From the NCBI GenBank assembly GCA_000697335.1, contig JNEM01008606.1, forward strand, positions 1-12,816: DNA of 12,816 nucleotides, written 5' to 3'. Shown piece after piece: positions 9,603 through 12,816 of the stretch. Both the position numbers and the translations under genes were made by a program. The stretch comes from Conidiobolus incongruus B7586 (Eukaryota; Entomophthoromycota; Entomophthoromycetes; Entomophthorales; Conidiobolaceae). The notes under the pieces were generated by a model. It saw only the letters and a list, made by a program, of their open reading frames with translations. It made no database searches and was not told the DNA's origin. Every line of letters starts with the position of its first letter. Position 1 is the first letter of the stretch.

Positions 9603-10186
9603 ATGTATATTATTATTTTTGTAACCTGTTTTATCTATAGTATTGTTATGAGACAAGAGCCTTTGCCCTCATCAAGTACCCTTACATCATCTCAATTTAA
9701 TGATTATTTCCTCTCGCATACAGATTCATTTACTTTTCATTGGTTAATTGACTATTCAATCAAGCTACCTCAGTAACTTCAAAATCATTACCCGATGTAC
9801 ATTATAAAAACTAAGAATTTAGATGATTCACCACAAGACCAGCCTGATCTGAGTCCTTCCCACTATTTGAGAGAATCAATAAAGCTCCACTTCAGCCCAT
9901 ATTATCCGAATATCCCTGATCACCCCTCTTTACCAATTCTCATCAGAATACCACTCTATCAAGTAGTGTTAGTCAAAAAAATAATATAAAAAACTAAACA
10001 GATTAAACTAATTAAACACAAAATAGATATTACCATTGATAGAATTTCGAATTATTAATGTCCCAAATTAGTAATCCCTGAATCGCCTCCGAAACCCATA
10101 ATCAAAAGTCACAACTTTAACGATTATTTATTGATAATACAACTTGTAATAATGATTTCAATAAACTTATCTTTAAAAACCATTAA
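9603..10186 (+). pseudogene. Relic of an unrecognised, probably secreted, protein gene
   Basis: A single plus-strand frame starts at ATG 9603 and runs almost to gene C with only three in-frame stops (9774, 9987, 10056), far fewer than chance in such AT-rich DNA. It begins with a hydrophobic, signal-peptide-like segment (MYIIIFVTCFIYSIV), then RQEPLPSSSTLTSSQFNDYF and onward for 57 codons. After the first stop, 70 more open codons include MYIIKTKNLDDSPQDQPDLS and KLHFSPYYPNIPDHP. After the third stop come PKLVIPESPPKPIIKSHNFN and DYL. The peptide FNDY occurs in both the first and last parts, perhaps an internal repeat. The protein would be rich in Pro and Ser. No known domain is recognised. 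The frame differs from that of gene C. It could instead be a short functional 57-residue secreted peptide followed by untranslated sequence. Confidence 0.5.
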
Positions 10187-11839
10187 ATGCAAAAGGAAAA
10201 TTTTTCAGATAGCACTAATATGGAGGTAGCAACCTCTTGGAAAGATTTAGATGCAGATATACTATTTCAAATCTCTGAGTATATTCCCGACTCTTTGCTT
10301 CAGCCACTCGGTCAATTGTGTAAGAGATGGTCCAACGTTCTAAAACCTCAGATTTGGCGGCATATTTATAAAGGGTTTGGTAGAAAGCGAGATAGATTAC
10401 AGATTTTAAAAAAGTATGGAAAGTACGTCAGATATATTGAGCCTGGCACTTTAGAAATGCCTGAAATTGGTGGGGAAAGTTGGTTGGATTATTGTCCTCG
10501 TATTTGGTATTATTATTTGCCTATGTATTTATCAAATCTTTCTTATTCTTATGAGTTGTTGAGTTTTAAGAAACTTCCCAAGTATCTGGAACCTATTCCT
10601 CTATTTTATTTATGTTATGGAGACGACTGGATGAATTTGGTATTGTTGTCCAGAATGCTCGATACCCATCTCAAAATCGAGGGCTATTATTTAAATTGCT
10701 TAGAGGAGCCAGCTATCCGATTGCAGTCTTTACCTATAGGAATGAAGAATAACGTAAAGACTTTACAAATTGATATTGAAGAGTATTTTTCACTGGACTA
10801 TTTAATAGAACTCATTCAAGATCTACCCAATTTAACTTATTTAGAACTCACCTTCGATGAAGAATCTATAATTGAAGAATGGTCCGATTTAGAAAGCTTT
10901 CTACAAAACACTGGCAAATTGACTCACTTCAAATTGAATTTGGATATCTTTAAATATAAACAATTGCATGATAGGGAAATACCTCAGAGCAAAATTGTTG
11001 ATATTAAAACAAACATAGAATCTTTGGAAATTGATCTGCCTTATCGAAGACCAAATAGGACAGGACTGCCAAAAGTGCATAAAAATGTTGATTTTAACTT
11101 TTTTCAATTATTTTTACTAAGTTGTCCCAATTTGACTGAAGTATCAATTTCAGTCATCGGATATAATATATTAACCTTACTCGCCAAAAATTGTCCGAAT
11201 TTGAGAAAATTATTTACACAAACACCCATACCTAATTTTTTCAACCATACACCAGTCTTTCACAAGCTGAAGCAGCTGTCAACTTCGTCACTTCACGATA
11301 TTCATTTCCATATGACTTACGGTTTCGAAACTATATTTCCAAATGTCACTCAAGTATATATTGATCACTACTTTTCACACGACCAACAGCATTGTGCATA
11401 TCATAATCTCTACCTCTTACCCAAACTCTTCCCAAAATTGATGACCTTGAAGTTATCTCACGATATCAACCAAAAAACTTTAGACGTTTTACTCGCAGAT
11501 GACAAACCACTTCACCTTACGCATCTCTACCTCCATTCCGAAAATGGCCATTGGACCAATTTAATCCAGCTTATTCGTCACAAATGCCCCAACTTACATA
11601 CTATAACTTATGAATGGTGCACACATTGGGAAAGATTTGAAATGTGTCCGATTCGAGAATTAGTATCAAAATTTCCATCAATTAATTTCTTTATTGCAAA
11701 CTTTACAAAACCTTTTCAGTATGAAAATGTAAGTAGTTATAGTATTATTATAGTATATTCCTAATTTTTAATGTGGATTTATTAGATTTATAGGTTTGAA
11801 GATTTTATTAATGATAATTTGATAATTTATCATAATTAA
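10187..11839 (+). CDS. F-box/LRR-like protein, gene C (two exons: 10187-11728, 11786-11839)
   Basis: The predicted protein has 531 residues and is collinear with gene A along its whole length, with well over half the residues the same in the best blocks. The F-box lies at about residues 18-61: W-K-D-L-D-A-D-I-L-F-Q-I, Y-I-P, P-L-G-Q-L-C-K-R-W and I-W-R-H-I-Y. The middle part has IWYYYLPMY and DWMNLVLLSRM. LRR-like units run from about 195 to the end (LPNLTYLEL, CPNLTEVSIS, CPNLRKLFT, FHKLKQLSTSS, FPNVTQVYIDHY, FPKLMTLKLSHDI, LHLTHLYLHS, CPNLHTITYEW, PSINFFIA). The likely role is a substrate adaptor of an SCF ubiquitin ligase, with the LRR part choosing an unknown target. The first ATG gives the same 18-residue distance to the F-box Trp as in gene A. 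A second ATG at 10220 has a better context (A at -3, G at +4) and is an alternative. Exon 2 encodes IYRFEDFINDNLIIYHN. Confidence 0.85.
11729..11785 (+). other. Intron of gene C (57 nt, phase 0)
   Basis: The donor AAT|GTAAGT at 11729 lies at the same codon as in gene A. The branch-like CTAAT is at 11761-11765 and the acceptor ATTAG is at 11785. Both the position and the peptide after the intron are conserved with gene A. Without splicing, the frame would end in SSYSIIIVYS at 11764. Confidence 0.8.
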
Positions 11840-12540
11840 AAAATATATTTTTTACTAATTTTTTATGATTATTTTTATAATTGGCATCACATTATTTTGA
11901 ATAATTATACTGGTTAATAATTTATATCTTGTTACCATATTGCTGAATCAATTCACTAAATTTGAAAAAACTATTTAACATAGGTTGAATAATTCTTCAA
12001 TTAGCTCTCTATTTATATTTATATAGTATATTTTTATATCAATATTTTGAATTATAATTTAATTTCTAACTTTGATCTTATAAAATTATATTCAGAATCT
12101 ATAATATAACTTCAACTATTAAATTAGAAAATTTATATTTCTTTATATAATGGTAATAATAATTCTTAAATTTCAAATAAAAATATAATATAATTTGAAT
12201 ATAATATAGAAATATCATTTATATAATATTTTTTGATTATTACATATAATCTTTATCATAGCATTCATTATATTTAAATTTGAATAATATAATTATAATT
12301 TAGAAAAAAAGTAAATATTTTAGTCTCTGATTTTTTAAATATATTATTGGTTTAATAAATTAAATATAAAATAAATAGGAGAGTTATATTTTTATATTAA
12401 ATAAATTATTTTATTATAATTTTTATAATACAATATTTTGATTTAAAAATTTATTATTGAATTTGATTATATTAAAATTTAATAGTAATTATTAAAAGTA
12501 TTTTATTTTAATATTAGTAAAATTCAACCATATATTTTTT
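11840..12540. other. AT-rich DNA downstream of gene C
   Basis: Nearly pure A/T with stops in all frames. It holds the 3' flank of gene C; no other feature can be supported. Confidence 0.5.
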
Positions 12541-12816
12541 AAATTTATTTAATTTATTAATAATTTAAAAAAAAGATTTTATCTAAATTAATTATTTATT
12601 ACTAGGAAAATTAATATAAAGCTAGATAAAAAACTATTTAAAACTTATTGTAATTTAAAAAAATTAACTATTATTTTTTTATTATTAATAAAGTCAAAAA
12701 ATATATTAAAAAATATTTTATTACCTAAGCTAAAAAGTTATCAAGGGATTTTGATACTTGCTATATAAGTATATAATATAAATTATAGTTTAAACTTATA
12801 TTAATTAATATAAATA
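12541..12816. other. Possible edge of another decayed repeat
   Basis: This stretch is dominated by TA steps and has very few CA or TG steps. It keeps isolated G/C clusters such as CTAAGC, TCAAGGGA and GCTAGA, much like the decayed transposon at 1-1418. No terminal repeat or protein motif was found, so the element type is unknown and it may only be background. Confidence 0.2.

Noticed and set aside
10901-11107. Minus-strand open frame inside gene C
   Set aside because: It is antisense to the conserved exon of gene C, with no independent support.
1-12816. tRNA, rRNA, CRISPR array or bacterial operon features
   Set aside because: No tRNA-like T-arm motif with matching stems, no rRNA-like conserved blocks and no regular spaced repeats were seen, and the introns and F-box genes make the DNA eukaryotic.

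Overview
The window is eukaryotic and extremely AT-rich. Long stretches of nearly pure A/T separate islands of more balanced composition that carry the genes. Introns are short (53 and 57 nt) with GTAAG donors, and F-box/leucine-rich-repeat genes are arranged in tandem. Together with a Tc1-type transposon, this suggests a compact-intron, AT-rich genome, most likely an early-diverging (zygomycete-grade) fungus. The taxonomic call is an inference; no rRNA or marker gene is present to confirm it.

Layout, left to right. (1) Positions 1-1418 hold the right-hand part of a decayed Tc1-like DD34E transposon, with its transposase on the minus strand (93-1107). The element has long terminal inverted repeats with an apparent IR/DR (two direct repeats per end) structure, and it abuts a TA microsatellite. 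Most of its readable stops are where C-to-T or G-to-A changes would turn Gln or Trp codons into stops, a RIP-like pattern. (2) 1442-2833 is mostly AT-rich DNA with no gene I can support. (3) 2834-3530 is a higher-GC island with several open stretches and a good splice donor; it is probably a gene or gene relic, but I could not settle the exon structure. (4) 3965-4387 is a second, weaker gene-relic candidate. (5) 5082-6718 is an intact F-box/LRR-like gene, here called gene A. (6) 7385-8845 is a decayed paralog, pseudogene B. (7) 9603-10186 is a relic of an unrelated gene that begins with a signal-peptide-like segment. (8) 10187-11839 is a second intact F-box/LRR-like gene, gene C. (9) 11840-12816 is AT-rich DNA whose last part looks like another decayed repeat.

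The main biological content is a same-strand tandem family of F-box proteins (A, B, C), with two apparently functional copies and one dead copy. A and C are alike from end to end. Both have a last intron at the same place and phase (after Tyr-Glu-Asn), followed by a tiny final exon beginning Ile-Tyr-Arg-(Leu/Phe)-Glu-Asp. A simple open-frame translation misses this exon and instead adds about a dozen residues read from the intron. F-box proteins typically act as substrate adaptors of SCF ubiquitin ligases, and the divergent LRR-like part would choose the target. No target can be read from the sequence. I do not see a multi-gene system beyond this gene family.
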